Source: Patulibacter medicamentivorans (GTDB lineage Bacteria; Actinomycetota; Thermoleophilia; Solirubrobacterales; Solirubrobacteraceae). From it: DNA of 54,213 nucleotides. Below, piece by piece: positions 25,329-34,718 of this stretch (position 1 is the first letter of the stretch; every line of letters begins with the position of its first letter). The stretch covers positions 1 through 54,213 of the forward strand of contig NZ_AGUD01000299.1 of the NCBI RefSeq assembly GCF_000240225.1, given 5' to 3'. The notes under the pieces are model-generated. The model ran no database searches. It was not told where the DNA came from and saw nothing but the letters and a program-made list of their open reading frames with translations. A program made the translations under genes and the position numbers.

Positions 25329-28300
25329 ATGACCGATCGTCGCCGCAACCTCCTCATCCTGCTCGCCGTCGCCGTACTGGTCGTCGCGTCGGGCGTCGCG
25401 CTCGCGGCCAAGCCGACCAAGCTCGGACTGGATCTGAAGGGCGGCGTGCAGCTGATCTACAAGGTCAGCCCGCTCCGCGGCGAGACGCTGGACTCGAACT
25501 CGATCCAGCGCACGATCGACGTGATGCAGAAGCGGGTCAACAGCCTCGGCGTCGCCGAGGCCGAGCTGCAGCAGTCCGGCAAGGACCAGATCGAGGTCTC
25601 GCTGCCGTCGGCCGACAACCCGGAGGAAGCACGTCGGACGGTCGGCACGACCGCCCAGATGTGGTTCTACGACTGGGAGGCCAACATCGTCGGCCCCGAC
25701 GGGCAGCCGAGCCCGACGGACCAGGCGGTCACCGGCGGGCCGTTCGCCGGCTCGCGGCAGTCGCCGGCGGCGCTCACGCAGTACGACGCGATCATGCGGG
25801 TCAAGAACCTGAAGCCGCAGGCGCTTCAGGCGGGTGCCCCGGGCGGCCAGTGGTACCTGGTCGACGACAAGGCGAAGACCGTGCTGGCCGGCCCCGAGGG
25901 CACCGAGCGCGAGCTGGCGACCAGCACGAAGACGGAGCGGATCCTCCGCAACCAGCCGCCGTCCAAGCCGCGCCGGTTCGTCAAGGTCCCCGACGGCTAC
26001 CGCGTCATCCAGGCCGAGAACGAGGTCGCCCGCGACGGCAAGGTGACCGAGGCCGGCAACCGCTGGTTCACGATCCTCGACCGCCCGGCGCTGCTCGGCA
26101 AGGACATCAAGAACCCGGCCCAGGGCTTCGACAGCCGGCCGGGCGCCGGCAACCAGCCGAACGTCGTCTTCGAGTTCTCCTCGCACGGGCAGGACGTCTG
26201 GAAGAACGTCACCAAGACGATCGCCCAGCGCGGGCAGGCCAACTGCGCCCCGGTCGTCGGCGAGAACCGGGTCCAGACCGGCGACCGCTGCTCGAACCAC
26301 TTCGCGATCGTCCTCGACAACCAGCTGGTCTCGACGCCGAAGATCGACTTCATCGACAACCCGAACGGCATCAGCGGCTCGGGCGGGTCGGAGATCTCGG
26401 GCGGGTTCACGATCAAGAGCGCCCAGGCGCTGGCGACCCAGCTGCAGTCCGGCTCGCTGCCGCTGAAGCTGACCGAGATCTCGCAGCAGCAGGTCTCCGC
26501 GACCCTCGGCCAGGAGGCGCTCGACCAGGGCCTGCTGGCGGGCATCGCCGGCTTCATCGGCGTCGCGCTCTTCCTGCTCGCGTTCTACCGCGCGCTCGGC
26601 GTGATCGCGATCGTCGGCCTGGTCGTCTACTCGGTCTTCTTCCTGGCGCTCGTCAAGCTGATCCCGATCGTCCTGACGCTGCCGGGCATCGCGGGCCTGA
26701 TCCTGACGATCGCCGTCGCCGCCGACGCCAACGTCGTCATCTTCGAACGCGTCAAGGACGAGCTGCAAGCCGGCAGATCGGTCCCGCGCGCGATCAAGGA
26801 CGGCTACCGCAAGGGCCTGTCGGCGATCATCGACGGCAACGTCATCACGTTCCTCGTCGCCTTCATCCTCTTCATGGTCGCGACGGCCGGGGTCAAGGGC
26901 TTCGCGCTCAACCTCGGCGTCGGCGTCCTGATCTCGATGCTGACCGCGATCGTGCTGACGCGCGCGATCCTGGGTCTCGTCGGCCGCTCCCGGCTGATCA
27001 CCCACCCGTCGATGCTGGGCGCCCGCAAGCGCGATCCGATCTGGCACCGCTTCGACTTCGTCAAAGCCTCGAAGTGGTTCTTCGCGATGTCGGGCGTGAT
27101 CCTCGCCGTCGGCGCGCTGGCGATCGGCTCCAAGGGCCTGAACTTCGGCATCGACTTCGAGTCGGGCACGCAGATCAAGGCGACCGCCCGTCAGGGCACG
27201 ACGGTCGACCAGGTCCGCGACTCGCTGCGGCCGTTCGGCCTCGCCGACGCCAAGATCCAGCAGGTCAAGCTCAGCGGCAAGGCGGCGCAGAAGCCCGGGA
27301 CGAGCTTCCAGATCGCCACCAAGGACCTGACCGGCGGCAAGCTGCAGCAGGTCAGCAACGCGCTGGCCAAGGACGTCGGCGTCGACCAGCGGACCGGCCT
27401 CAGCACCAACAGCGTCGGGCCGACCTTCGGCCAGACCGTCGCGCGCCAGGCGATCATCGCGATCATCGCGTCGTTCGCCGTGATCGCGTTCGTGATCTGG
27501 TTCCGGTTCGGCCTCCGCTACACGATGCCGATCCTGATCGCGGTCATCCACGACCTGCTGATCACCGCCGGCATCTACGCGCTGACCGGGGCGGAGATCA
27601 CCGCCTCGACGGTGGCCGCGCTGCTGACGATCATCGGCTACTCGCTCTACGACACGATCATCGTCTTCGACCGCGTCCGCGAGAACCTCAAACGGCTGCC
27701 GTCCGCGGCCTTCAGCCAGATCATCAACCGCTCGATGAGCGAGGTCCTCGGCCGCTCGCTGGTGACGTCGTTCTCGGCCGGCCTGCCGACCCTGGCGCTG
27801 CTGCTGTTCGGCGGCGACACGCTCAAGGACTTCGCGCTGGCGATGCTCGTCGGCACGCTGTCGGGCGCCTACTCGTCGGTCTTCATCGCCTCGCCGGTGC
27901 TGACCGAGTGGGTCGAGCGGCTGCCGGCCTTCAAGGCCCGCCGCCGGCGGCTGATGGCGCAGTACGGCGGCACGCTGCCCCCGTACCCCGACAGCGCCAA
28001 GGGCGCCGGCGAGGTCGATCCGTTCGCCCAGCGCGAGAAGCGCGCGCGGCTGACGGCGCCCGAGCCCGAGGGCGCGGCGGTCTCGGCCAGCGAGTTCCGG
28101 CAGATGGTCGCCGACCTCGGCATCGACGAGGCGACCAAGCGCGAGCCGAAGGCGGCCGCGGCCAAGCAGAAGGCCGACAAGGCGGAGAAGCGGCAGTCGC
28201 GGCGGGCCAAGCCCGAGCCGGCCGCCGAGCCGCCCGTCCGTCCGGCCGGACCGCAGGCGGGCTCGACCCCGGGCGAGTCGCCTGAGGGCGCGCCGACGGT

Positions 28301-28415
28301 CGACCACCCCGACCGGGCGGCCGACCTCAGCCCGGAAGAGGTCGTGATGCGCGACGAGAAGCCGCGCGGATCGAAGAAGAGCAAGCAGCCGCGTCGTCAC
28401 GGGAGGCCGCGATGA
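25329..28415 (+). CDS. secDF: Protein-export membrane protein SecDF (SecD and SecF fused)
   Basis: Uses proton motive force to assist SecYEG-dependent export from the outer membrane face. The 1028-residue protein starts with one TM helix, then LGLDLKGGVQLIYKV (SecD D1), a large P1 domain with an ~150-residue insertion, and the SecD five-helix block with QEALDQGLLAGIAGFIGV and VAADANVVIFERVKDEL (~residues 460-480). From about residue 577 the SecF half begins: FFAMSGVILAVGAL, LNFGIDFESGTQIKA, and TIIGYSLYDTIIVFDRVREN. The last ~140 residues are a charged Lys/Ala/Pro tail, probably cytoplasmic. No yajC is nearby. Confidence 0.95.
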   Translation: MTDRRRNLLILLAVAVLVVASGVALAAKPTKLGLDLKGGVQLIYKVSPLRGETLDSNSIQRTIDVMQKRVNSLGVAEAELQQSGKDQIEVSLPSADNPEEARRTVGTTAQMWFYDWEANIVGPDGQPSPTDQAVTGGPFAGSRQSPAALTQYDAIMRVKNLKPQALQAGAPGGQWYLVDDKAKTVLAGPEGTERELATSTKTERILRNQPPSKPRRFVKVPDGYRVIQAENEVARDGKVTEAGNRWFTILDRPALLGKDIKNPAQGFDSRPGAGNQPNVVFEFSSHGQDVWKNVTKTIAQRGQANCAPVVGENRVQTGDRCSNHFAIVLDNQLVSTPKIDFIDNPNGISGSGGSEISGGFTIKSAQALATQLQSGSLPLKLTEISQQQVSATLGQEALDQGLLAGIAGFIGVALFLLAFYRALGVIAIVGLVVYSVFFLALVKLIPIVLTLPGIAGLILTIAVAADANVVIFERVKDELQAGRSVPRAIKDGYRKGLSAIIDGNVITFLVAFILFMVATAGVKGFALNLGVGVLISMLTAIVLTRAILGLVGRSRLITHPSMLGARKRDPIWHRFDFVKASKWFFAMSGVILAVGALAIGSKGLNFGIDFESGTQIKATARQGTTVDQVRDSLRPFGLADAKIQQVKLSGKAAQKPGTSFQIATKDLTGGKLQQVSNALAKDVGVDQRTGLSTNSVGPTFGQTVARQAIIAIIASFAVIAFVIWFRFGLRYTMPILIAVIHDLLITAGIYALTGAEITASTVAALLTIIGYSLYDTIIVFDRVRENLKRLPSAAFSQIINRSMSEVLGRSLVTSFSAGLPTLALLLFGGDTLKDFALAMLVGTLSGAYSSVFIASPVLTEWVERLPAFKARRRRLMAQYGGTLPPYPDSAKGAGEVDPFAQREKRARLTAPEPEGAAVSASEFRQMVADLGIDEATKREPKAAAAKQKADKAEKRQSRRAKPEPAAEPPVRPAGPQAGSTPGESPEGAPTVDHPDRAADLSPEEVVMRDEKPRGSKKSKQPRRHGRPR

Positions 28416-28458
28416 GGCCGCCGGCGACCAGCACCAACGACGCGACGGAGGTCCTCTC

Positions 28459-28728
28459 GTGGCGATCCTGACCTGGGTCCTGATCTCGCTGGCCGTGTGG
28501 CACTTCGCGGTCTTCGTCCCGGACAAGTTCGCCGGCGGGATCGTCGGCGCCTTCGCCGCGGCGATCTTCGGCGGGATCGTCGGCGGCCTGCTGCTGAGCG
28601 GCCTCTCGCTGCCCAGCCGTGCCGACACCGACGTCGCGACCGTGCTGCTGGGCATCCCCGGCTGCCTGGTCGCGCTGGCGGCGCTCTGGCTCGTCGGCGC
28701 CCGCGCCGAAGCGCAGCGGGAAGCCTGA
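28459..28728 (+). CDS. Small integral membrane protein, unknown function
   Basis: An 89-residue protein with GTG start at 28459 and a strong Shine-Dalgarno (GGAGG, 28446-28450). It is almost wholly hydrophobic: helices at about residues 3-20, 24-48 (GGIVGAFAAAIFGGIVGGLLL) and 62-82 (VLLGIPGCLVALAALWLVGA). It lies 43 nt after secDF and before recJ on the same strand. The glycine-rich helices resemble transglycosylase-associated/GlsB-like small membrane proteins, but it is not YajC and I cannot assign it further. Confidence 0.8.
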   Translation: MAILTWVLISLAVWHFAVFVPDKFAGGIVGAFAAAIFGGIVGGLLLSGLSLPSRADTDVATVLLGIPGCLVALAALWLVGARAEAQREA

Positions 28729-28785
28729 CCGGCCAGGCGGGCGCCGGGGCCGCGGGCGCGGCCCGATCTCGTCGTCCCCACCCCG

Positions 28786-28791
28786 TAGCCT
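28786..28791 (+). promoter_or_regulatory. -10 box (TAGCCT) of recJ
   Basis: TAGCCT ends 8 nt before GTG 28800; leaderless arrangement. Confidence 0.5.
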
Positions 28792-28799
28792 CGGGGTCC

Positions 28800-31250
28800 G
28801 TGGACGTTCGCTTCGAGATCCCGCCCGCCTCCGAGGACGCTGTCGCCCGCCTGCGCGAGGCGACCGGCCTCGGCGACGTCGCCGCCCAGGTGCTCGTCCG
28901 GCGCGGCCTCGGGGATCCCGAGGCGGCCCGCCACTTCCTCGCCGCCGACGAGCACCATCCGCTGTCGGCGTTCGACGGCCTGGGGGACGCGGCCCGGCAG
29001 GTGCTGCGCCACGTCCGCGCCGGCAGCCGGATCGTCGTCCACGGCGACTACGACTGCGACGGCGTCTGCGCGACGGCGACGTTGGTGCGCGCGATCCGGC
29101 AGATCGACGGCGACGCCAGCTGGTTCCTGCCGCACCGGATCGACGACGGCTATGGCCTGGCGGCGGACACCGTCCGGCGGCTCGCGGCCGAGGGCGCGGG
29201 GCTGGTGATCACCGTCGACTGCGGGATCACCGCGGTCGACGAGGCGGCGCTGGCGCGCGGGCTGGGGCTCGACCTGATCATCACCGACCACCACCGGCCG
29301 CGGGCCGACGGCGTCCTCCCAGACGTCCCGCTGGTCCACCCGGGGATCCCGCCGGCGGACGGCGGTCCCGACGCGGCGGCGACCCGCTATCCGGCGCCGC
29401 AGCTGTGCGGGGCCGGCGTCGCCTGGCGGCTGGCGGGCGCGCTGCTGGAGGCCGCGGGCGCCGACCCGGCCGACGCCGACATCGACCTCGACGTGGTCGC
29501 CCTGGCGACGATCGCAGACGTCGTCCCGCTGACCGGCGAGAACCGCTGGATCGTCCGCCAGGGCCTGGCGGCGATCACCGACGCCCGCCGTCCCGGACTG
29601 CGCGCCCTGCTCGACGTCTCGTCGACCGCGCCCGCCGACGTCGACAGCACCGCGGTCGGCTACCGGCTGGCCCCGCGGATCAACGCCGCCGGCCGGATCG
29701 GGCACGCCGACACCGGCGTCGCGCTGCTGCTCTGCGACGACCCGGTCGAGGCCCGTCGCCTGGCCGACCGCCTCGACGGCGCCAACCGCGACCGCCGCGA
29801 GCTCGAGGCCCGGATCCTGCGCGAGGCCGAGGAGCAGGCCACGGCCCAGGGCGAGCAGCCGCTCTACGTGCTGGCCGGCGAGGGCTGGCACGCCGGGGTG
29901 GTCGGGATCGTCGCCTCGCGGATCGTGGAGCGGTTCCAGCGCCCGGCCGTGCTGCTGAGCATCGACGGCGAGCAGGCCAGCGGCTCGGCGCGCTCGGTCC
30001 CCGGCTTCGACCTGCTGGCCGGCCTCGACGCCTGCGCCGAGCACCTGACCCGCCACGGCGGACACCGCGCCGCCGCCGGCTGCACGCTGCCGACCGACGC
30101 GATCGGCGACTTCCGGGTGGCGCTGGTCGCCTACGCCGCCCAGCACCTCGACGTCGCGGCGCTGACGCCGGTCGAGCGGGTCGACGCGGTCGTCGGCGGC
30201 CAGCAGCTGGGGATGGCGCTGGCGGAGGAGCTGGCCCGGCTCGGTCCCTTCGGCGAGGGCAACCCGGAGCCGGTGCTGCTGGTCCCCGCCGGCTGGGCGG
30301 AGGCTCCGCGTCCGCTCGGGGCGGCCGGGCTGCACATGGCGTTCACCCTTCGCAGCGGCGGGTCGCGCGTGGCCGCCGTCGCGTTCGGCCGCGATCGGCT
30401 GCCGGTCGCCGACGGGCCGCTGACCGGCAGCTACGCGCTCGAGCGCCACGCGTTCCGGGGCTCGGTCACGCCGCGCCTGCGGGTCCGCGAGCTGGCGGCC
30501 CCGGCGCCCGCGGCGATCGACCGGCTGGACGGCGACCCGGCCGACGTCGCGCTGGCGGTGCTCGACGCGGCCGACCCGTTCCCGATCGCCGACGGCGACG
30601 GCCGTTCGGGGGGCTGGGGCGCGGCCTTCGCCGACCGCTCGGCGGCCGGTCCCGCGGCCGCGATCGCCGCGCTGGTGGCCAGCGGCGACCCGGTCACCGT
30701 CGTGACCGCCGACGCGGCCCGCCGGGCCCCGCAGCTGGCGTCCGTGGTCGGCGGCTTCGCGCTGACCGACTGGTGGTCGGTGGCCCGCACGCCGCGGACG
30801 CTGGACGGCACCGTCCACCTGGTCGCGCTCGACCCGCCGAGTGACGCCGTACAGCTGGCGGCGGTCGAGGAGCTCGACGGGCTCTCGCGGTGGCGGGCGT
30901 GGGGGGACCCTGAGCTACGATTCACCGTGGATGCGTTGCGACGCGAACACGATCTGCGCTCCGGCGCACAACCGCTCTACCGGCGCCTGCGCGACGGCGG
31001 CCCGACCGCGGTCGCGGCGCTCGCCGGTGACGAGCGCTGCGGCTGGTGGCTGGGCCTGCTGCTGCGCGTCCTCGAGCAGTCGGGGGCCGTGGTCGTCGAC
31101 CGCGCCGAGCGAGTCGCCGCGATCGGGCCGGGACCGGTGCGGCCGCTCGAGGCCGGCGACACCCACCGTGCGTGGACCGCGCGCCACGAGGAGCGGCAGC
31201 GATGGCTGAGCGGCACGACGACCGTCCGGGTGCCGTCACCGGCACCGTGA
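28800..31250 (+). CDS. recJ: Single-stranded-DNA-specific exonuclease RecJ
   Basis: 5'-3' ssDNA exonuclease of recombination and mismatch repair. The DHH phosphoesterase core is complete: IVVHGDYDCDGVCATA (residues ~78-93), VITVDCGITA (~137-145), LDLIITDHHRP with the DHH at 163-165, and the DHHA1 GGHRAAAGCTL motif near 420. At 816 residues it is ~240 longer than E. coli RecJ; the extra C-terminal part (from ~570) has an alpha/beta region (GDPVTVVTADAARRA, TVHLVALDPP) and resembles the RecJ C-terminal domain seen in Gram-positives. GTG 28800 is leaderless. Its 3' end overlaps rel. Confidence 0.93.
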   Translation: MDVRFEIPPASEDAVARLREATGLGDVAAQVLVRRGLGDPEAARHFLAADEHHPLSAFDGLGDAARQVLRHVRAGSRIVVHGDYDCDGVCATATLVRAIRQIDGDASWFLPHRIDDGYGLAADTVRRLAAEGAGLVITVDCGITAVDEAALARGLGLDLIITDHHRPRADGVLPDVPLVHPGIPPADGGPDAAATRYPAPQLCGAGVAWRLAGALLEAAGADPADADIDLDVVALATIADVVPLTGENRWIVRQGLAAITDARRPGLRALLDVSSTAPADVDSTAVGYRLAPRINAAGRIGHADTGVALLLCDDPVEARRLADRLDGANRDRRELEARILREAEEQATAQGEQPLYVLAGEGWHAGVVGIVASRIVERFQRPAVLLSIDGEQASGSARSVPGFDLLAGLDACAEHLTRHGGHRAAAGCTLPTDAIGDFRVALVAYAAQHLDVAALTPVERVDAVVGGQQLGMALAEELARLGPFGEGNPEPVLLVPAGWAEAPRPLGAAGLHMAFTLRSGGSRVAAVAFGRDRLPVADGPLTGSYALERHAFRGSVTPRLRVRELAAPAPAAIDRLDGDPADVALAVLDAADPFPIADGDGRSGGWGAAFADRSAAGPAAAIAALVASGDPVTVVTADAARRAPQLASVVGGFALTDWWSVARTPRTLDGTVHLVALDPPSDAVQLAAVEELDGLSRWRAWGDPELRFTVDALRREHDLRSGAQPLYRRLRDGGPTAVAALAGDERCGWWLGLLLRVLEQSGAVVVDRAERVAAIGPGPVRPLEAGDTHRAWTARHEERQRWLSGTTTVRVPSPAP

Positions 31251-33691
31251 GCGTCGCCCGCGACGCCGACGACCAGCGCAACGGGGGCGGCGTTCCCGTC
31301 ACCGACGAGCGGACCCGCGAGCGGATCGGCCTCAGCGCGGCCGACCTGGCGGCCGGCCACCACGTCCCGACGCCACCGGAGCCCGCCGACGACGAGGCCG
31401 AGCGCGGGCCAGAGGCGCTGACCGCCGAGGAGCTGTCGCTGCGGGCGGACCTGCACGCGGTGATCGCCGAGCACGCCGAGCCGGATCGCTCGCCGGTCGA
31501 CCTCGAGCGGGTCGACGACGCCTTCCGCTTCGCCTGCCTGCACCACCGCGACCAGCGGCGCAAGTCGGGGGAGGCGTTCATCGCCCACCCGACCGAGGTG
31601 GCGAAGATCTGCGCCGGCATGCGGCTCGACACCGACGCGATCGTCGCGGCGCTGCTGCACGACACCGTCGAGGACACCGCCGCCGAGCTGGAGGAGATCG
31701 AGACCCGCTACGGCTCCAACGTCCGGCTGCTGGTCGACGGCGTCACCAAGCTCGACGGGATCCAGTTCACCAGCCGCGACGAGGCGCAGGCGGAGAACTA
31801 CCGCAAGATGGTCGTGGCGATGGCCGCGGACGTCCGCGTGATCCTGATCAAGCTCGCGGATCGGCTGCACAACGCCCGCACGCTCGAGCACCACAAGCGC
31901 CCCAAGCAGCTGGAGATCGCCAAGGAGACGCTCGAGGTCTACGCACCGATCGCCCACCGGCTCGGCATCCACGCGATCAAGTGGGAGCTGGAGGACCTGG
32001 CCTTCGCGACGCTGCACCCGCGTAAGTACCAGGAGATCAAGGGCCTGGTCAACCAGCAGCGCGGCGAGCGGGAGACCTACGTCGCCAAGGCCGGCGAGTA
32101 CCTCGGTCGTGAGCTCGAGGCGGTCGGCATCGATGCCGAGATCTCCGGCCGGGCCAAGCACTTCTACTCGATCTACCTGAAGATGACCCGCAAGGGTCGC
32201 GAGTTCAACGAGATCTACGACCTGACCGCGATGCGCGTCGTGGTCGACTCGGTGAACGACTGCTACGGCGCGATCGGCGTCATCCACGCGCTCTGGAAGC
32301 CGCTGCCGCGCCGCTTCAAGGACTTCGTCGCGATGCCGAAGGCCAACATGTACCAGTCGCTCCACACCACGGTGGTGGGGCCGGAGGGGCGGCCGCTGGA
32401 GATCCAGATCCGCACCAACGACATGCAGCGGACGGCCGAGTTCGGCGTCGCCGCGCACTGGATGTACAAGGAGAGCGCGCCCGAGCGCGGCACCGCGACC
32501 GCGCGCCCCGGCGAGCTCGCGGCCGCCGCCGGCAACGCCAAGGAGGCGCGCTCCGACGGCGACAAGTTCTCCTGGCTGCGCGCGATGCTCGACACCTCGC
32601 GCGACAACGACGATCCCGCCGAGTTCATGGACGACCTCAAGGTCGCCCTGTTCGAGGACGAGGTCTACGTCTTCACCCCCAAGGGCGACGTCAAGTCGCT
32701 CTCGCGCGGGGCCACGCCGGTCGACTTCGCCTACGAGGTCCACACCGACGTCGGCCACCGCTGCGTCGGGGCCAAGGTCAACGGCAAGATCGTCCCGCTC
32801 AGCTACCAGCTGCGGTCGGGCGACATCGTCGAGGTCCTGACCGCCAACCGCGAGCGGGGACCGTCGCGCGACTGGCTCTCGCTGGCCCAGACCAGCCGCG
32901 CCCGCAGCAAGATCAAGGCCTGGTTCAAGGCCGCCGGTCGCGAGGACTCCGAGCACCAGGGCCGCGAGCTGCTGCAGGAGCAGCTGCGCAAGGCCGGCCT
33001 GCCCGCCCAGCGGATCGTGGGGTCGCCGCTGCTGGCGGACGTCATCCACGAGATGGGCTACAAGAAGGCCGACGACTTCTACATCGCGGTCGGCGGCGGC
33101 AAGGTCAGCCCGAAGGTCGTCGTCAACAAGGTCCTCAAGCACCTCAAGGAGGGCGAGGCCGCCGACGACGAGCCGGCCGGCCCCGTCGAGCAGCTGCTGC
33201 GTCCCGACGTCGCGCGGCGCCAGCCGACCGGCACAGCGTCGAGCTACGGCGTCACCGTCGACGGCGTCGGCGACGTGATGCTGCGGATGGCCAAGTGCTG
33301 CCGCCCGGTGCCGGGCGACCCGATCGTCGGCTACGTCTCGCTCGGCCGCGGGATCACGATCCACCGCGACGACTGCCAGAACGCCCAGCAGCTGCGCAAG
33401 GACCCGGAGCGGTTCGTGCCCGTCGACTGGGCCGGGCAGCACCAGCAGTCGTTCAAGGTCGAGATCCAGGTCGACGGCTACGACCGTCATCGGCTGCTCG
33501 AGGACCTCACGCGCGTCTTCGCCGAGACCGGCGTCAACATCGTCAGCGCGGTCTGCACGACCACCCCGCCGATGGTCCGCAACCGGTTCGTGGTCGAGGT
33601 CGGGGACACCAAGGTCCTGCGCTCGACGATCAACCGCCTGCGCAACATCGACGCGGTCTTCGACGCCTTCCGGATCACGCCCTCCGCCTAG
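31202..33691 (+). CDS. rel: Bifunctional (p)ppGpp synthetase/hydrolase Rel
   Basis: Makes and degrades the stringent-response alarmone (p)ppGpp. The 829-residue protein has a long acidic N-tail (~80 residues), an HD hydrolase domain (RRKSGEAFIAHP; LLHDTVEDT with His153-Asp154), the synthetase domain (KHFYSIYLKMTRKGREFNEI; EIQIRTNDMQRTAEFGVAAH), a TGS domain (VYVFTPKGDVKSLSRGATPV), a Cys-containing helical/zinc region (MAKCCRPVPGDPIVGYV) and a C-terminal ACT domain. ATG 31202 has GAGGAG 8 nt before it and sits inside recJ (49-nt overlap); a GTG at 31247 overlapping the recJ stop by 4 nt is the alternative. Confidence 0.95.
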   Translation: MAERHDDRPGAVTGTVSVARDADDQRNGGGVPVTDERTRERIGLSAADLAAGHHVPTPPEPADDEAERGPEALTAEELSLRADLHAVIAEHAEPDRSPVDLERVDDAFRFACLHHRDQRRKSGEAFIAHPTEVAKICAGMRLDTDAIVAALLHDTVEDTAAELEEIETRYGSNVRLLVDGVTKLDGIQFTSRDEAQAENYRKMVVAMAADVRVILIKLADRLHNARTLEHHKRPKQLEIAKETLEVYAPIAHRLGIHAIKWELEDLAFATLHPRKYQEIKGLVNQQRGERETYVAKAGEYLGRELEAVGIDAEISGRAKHFYSIYLKMTRKGREFNEIYDLTAMRVVVDSVNDCYGAIGVIHALWKPLPRRFKDFVAMPKANMYQSLHTTVVGPEGRPLEIQIRTNDMQRTAEFGVAAHWMYKESAPERGTATARPGELAAAAGNAKEARSDGDKFSWLRAMLDTSRDNDDPAEFMDDLKVALFEDEVYVFTPKGDVKSLSRGATPVDFAYEVHTDVGHRCVGAKVNGKIVPLSYQLRSGDIVEVLTANRERGPSRDWLSLAQTSRARSKIKAWFKAAGREDSEHQGRELLQEQLRKAGLPAQRIVGSPLLADVIHEMGYKKADDFYIAVGGGKVSPKVVVNKVLKHLKEGEAADDEPAGPVEQLLRPDVARRQPTGTASSYGVTVDGVGDVMLRMAKCCRPVPGDPIVGYVSLGRGITIHRDDCQNAQQLRKDPERFVPVDWAGQHQQSFKVEIQVDGYDRHRLLEDLTRVFAETGVNIVSAVCTTTPPMVRNRFVVEVGDTKVLRSTINRLRNIDAVFDAFRITPSA

Positions 33692-33888
33692 GCGGGTGGC
33701 GTGAGGCGCACGTAGACGCTTCGGATCTCGGTCGAGGTGGTGGGGATTCGTGGCGCTCCACGCGGTCGAATGACGCCACCTGCTGGCGCGCGCGGCGGCA
33801 TGACGCCGCGACCCATGGCGGCGCCGTCAGGGCGACGCGCTTCGCCATCCCGAGCGGCCCCGGCGGGCGGTCGCGGGGGCGGCGCCGG

Positions 33889-33894
33889 TAGGGT
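33889..33894 (+). promoter_or_regulatory. -10 box (TAGGGT) of the 33903 methyltransferase
   Basis: TAGGGT ends 8 nt before GTG 33903. The preceding 33692-33888 stretch holds no gene, only short repeats (a minus-strand copy of GGTGGCGTCATT at 33769-33780). Confidence 0.45.
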
Positions 33895-33902
33895 GCCGAT
33901 CC

Positions 33903-34718
33903 GTGCCGAACGCCGAGCAGAGCCCTGACGCGCGCGACGACGACGCGATCCTCGCCGAGGCGCTGGGGCAGCCGTGGTACCACACGATCGAGGTCCGTCC
34001 CGGCGTCTTCACCGACGGCACCGTCGACCATCGCGAGATGTCGCGCGTACTGCTGCCGGGCGACCTGCGCGGGCAGCACTGCCTGGACGTCGGCACCTTC
34101 GACGGCTACTGGGCCTTCACCATGGAGGAGCGCGGCGCCGAGCGGGTCGCCGCGATCGACCTCGAGCGCTTCGACCAGGCCGAGTGGCCGCCCCGCAACC
34201 GCCCGCGGCTGCTGGCCGACGGCGGCGACGCCGAGCCGGGGGAGCGGTTCAAGCTCGCCCATCGCCTGCGCGCGTCGCGGGTCGAGCGGGTGCTGACGCC
34301 GATCTACGAGATCGAACCCGGCCGCACCGGCGGGACCTTCGACCAGATCGTCCTCAGCGACCTGCTGCTGCACGTCCGCGACCCGATCGGCGCGCTCGAG
34401 GCGGTTCGCACCGTGCTGCGCCCCGGCGGTCGGCTGCTGGTGGCCGAGGAGGTCAACGTCCGGCTCTCGATCGCCTCGCCGCGGCGCGCGGCCGCTCGGC
34501 TGCAGACCGGCTGGACCGACTACGGCTGGTGGCAGGCCAACGTCGCCGGGCTCCGCGAGTGGCTCCACCAGGCCGGCTTCCGGATCCGCGCCCGCGCCTT
34601 CTACACGCTCGACGCCAAGGGCGCGATGGCCGTCCCGCACGTCGCCTACGAGGCCGAGCTGGACCCGACGGCGCCGCAGCTCCGTCGCGGCGGGCGGATG
34701 CCAGGCGCCGCCCGCTAG
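33903..34718 (+). CDS. CmoB-like (DUF1698-type) methyltransferase, copy 3
   Basis: A 271-residue paralog of the enzymes at 15270, 16905 and 53045. WYHTIEVRPGVFTDGTVDHR at ~residues 25-44, CLDVGTFDGYWAFTMEERGA for SAM binding, LSDLLLHVRDPIGALEAV, LRPGGRLLVAEEVN and a WWQANVAGLREWLHQAGF acceptor-side segment. Leaderless GTG 33903. It is convergent with the lipid kinase; their stop codons share the CTAG at 34715-34718. Substrate unknown; it stands alone, away from the glycan operons. Confidence 0.82.
   Translation: MPNAEQSPDARDDDAILAEALGQPWYHTIEVRPGVFTDGTVDHREMSRVLLPGDLRGQHCLDVGTFDGYWAFTMEERGAERVAAIDLERFDQAEWPPRNRPRLLADGGDAEPGERFKLAHRLRASRVERVLTPIYEIEPGRTGGTFDQIVLSDLLLHVRDPIGALEAVRTVLRPGGRLLVAEEVNVRLSIASPRRAAARLQTGWTDYGWWQANVAGLREWLHQAGFRIRARAFYTLDAKGAMAVPHVAYEAELDPTAPQLRRGGRMPGAAR

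Noticed and set aside
28412-28471. 19-codon ORF overlapping the secDF stop (ATGA)
   Set aside because: It has no hydrophobic or recognisable sequence and runs into the ribosome-binding site and start of the small membrane gene; probably chance.
25239-30818. A very long open frame on the minus strand across secDF, the small membrane gene and recJ
   Set aside because: It is antisense to clearly recognisable genes, is dominated by Arg/Asp/Ala/Gly/Val, and is the mirror-frame artefact expected of GC-rich codon usage.
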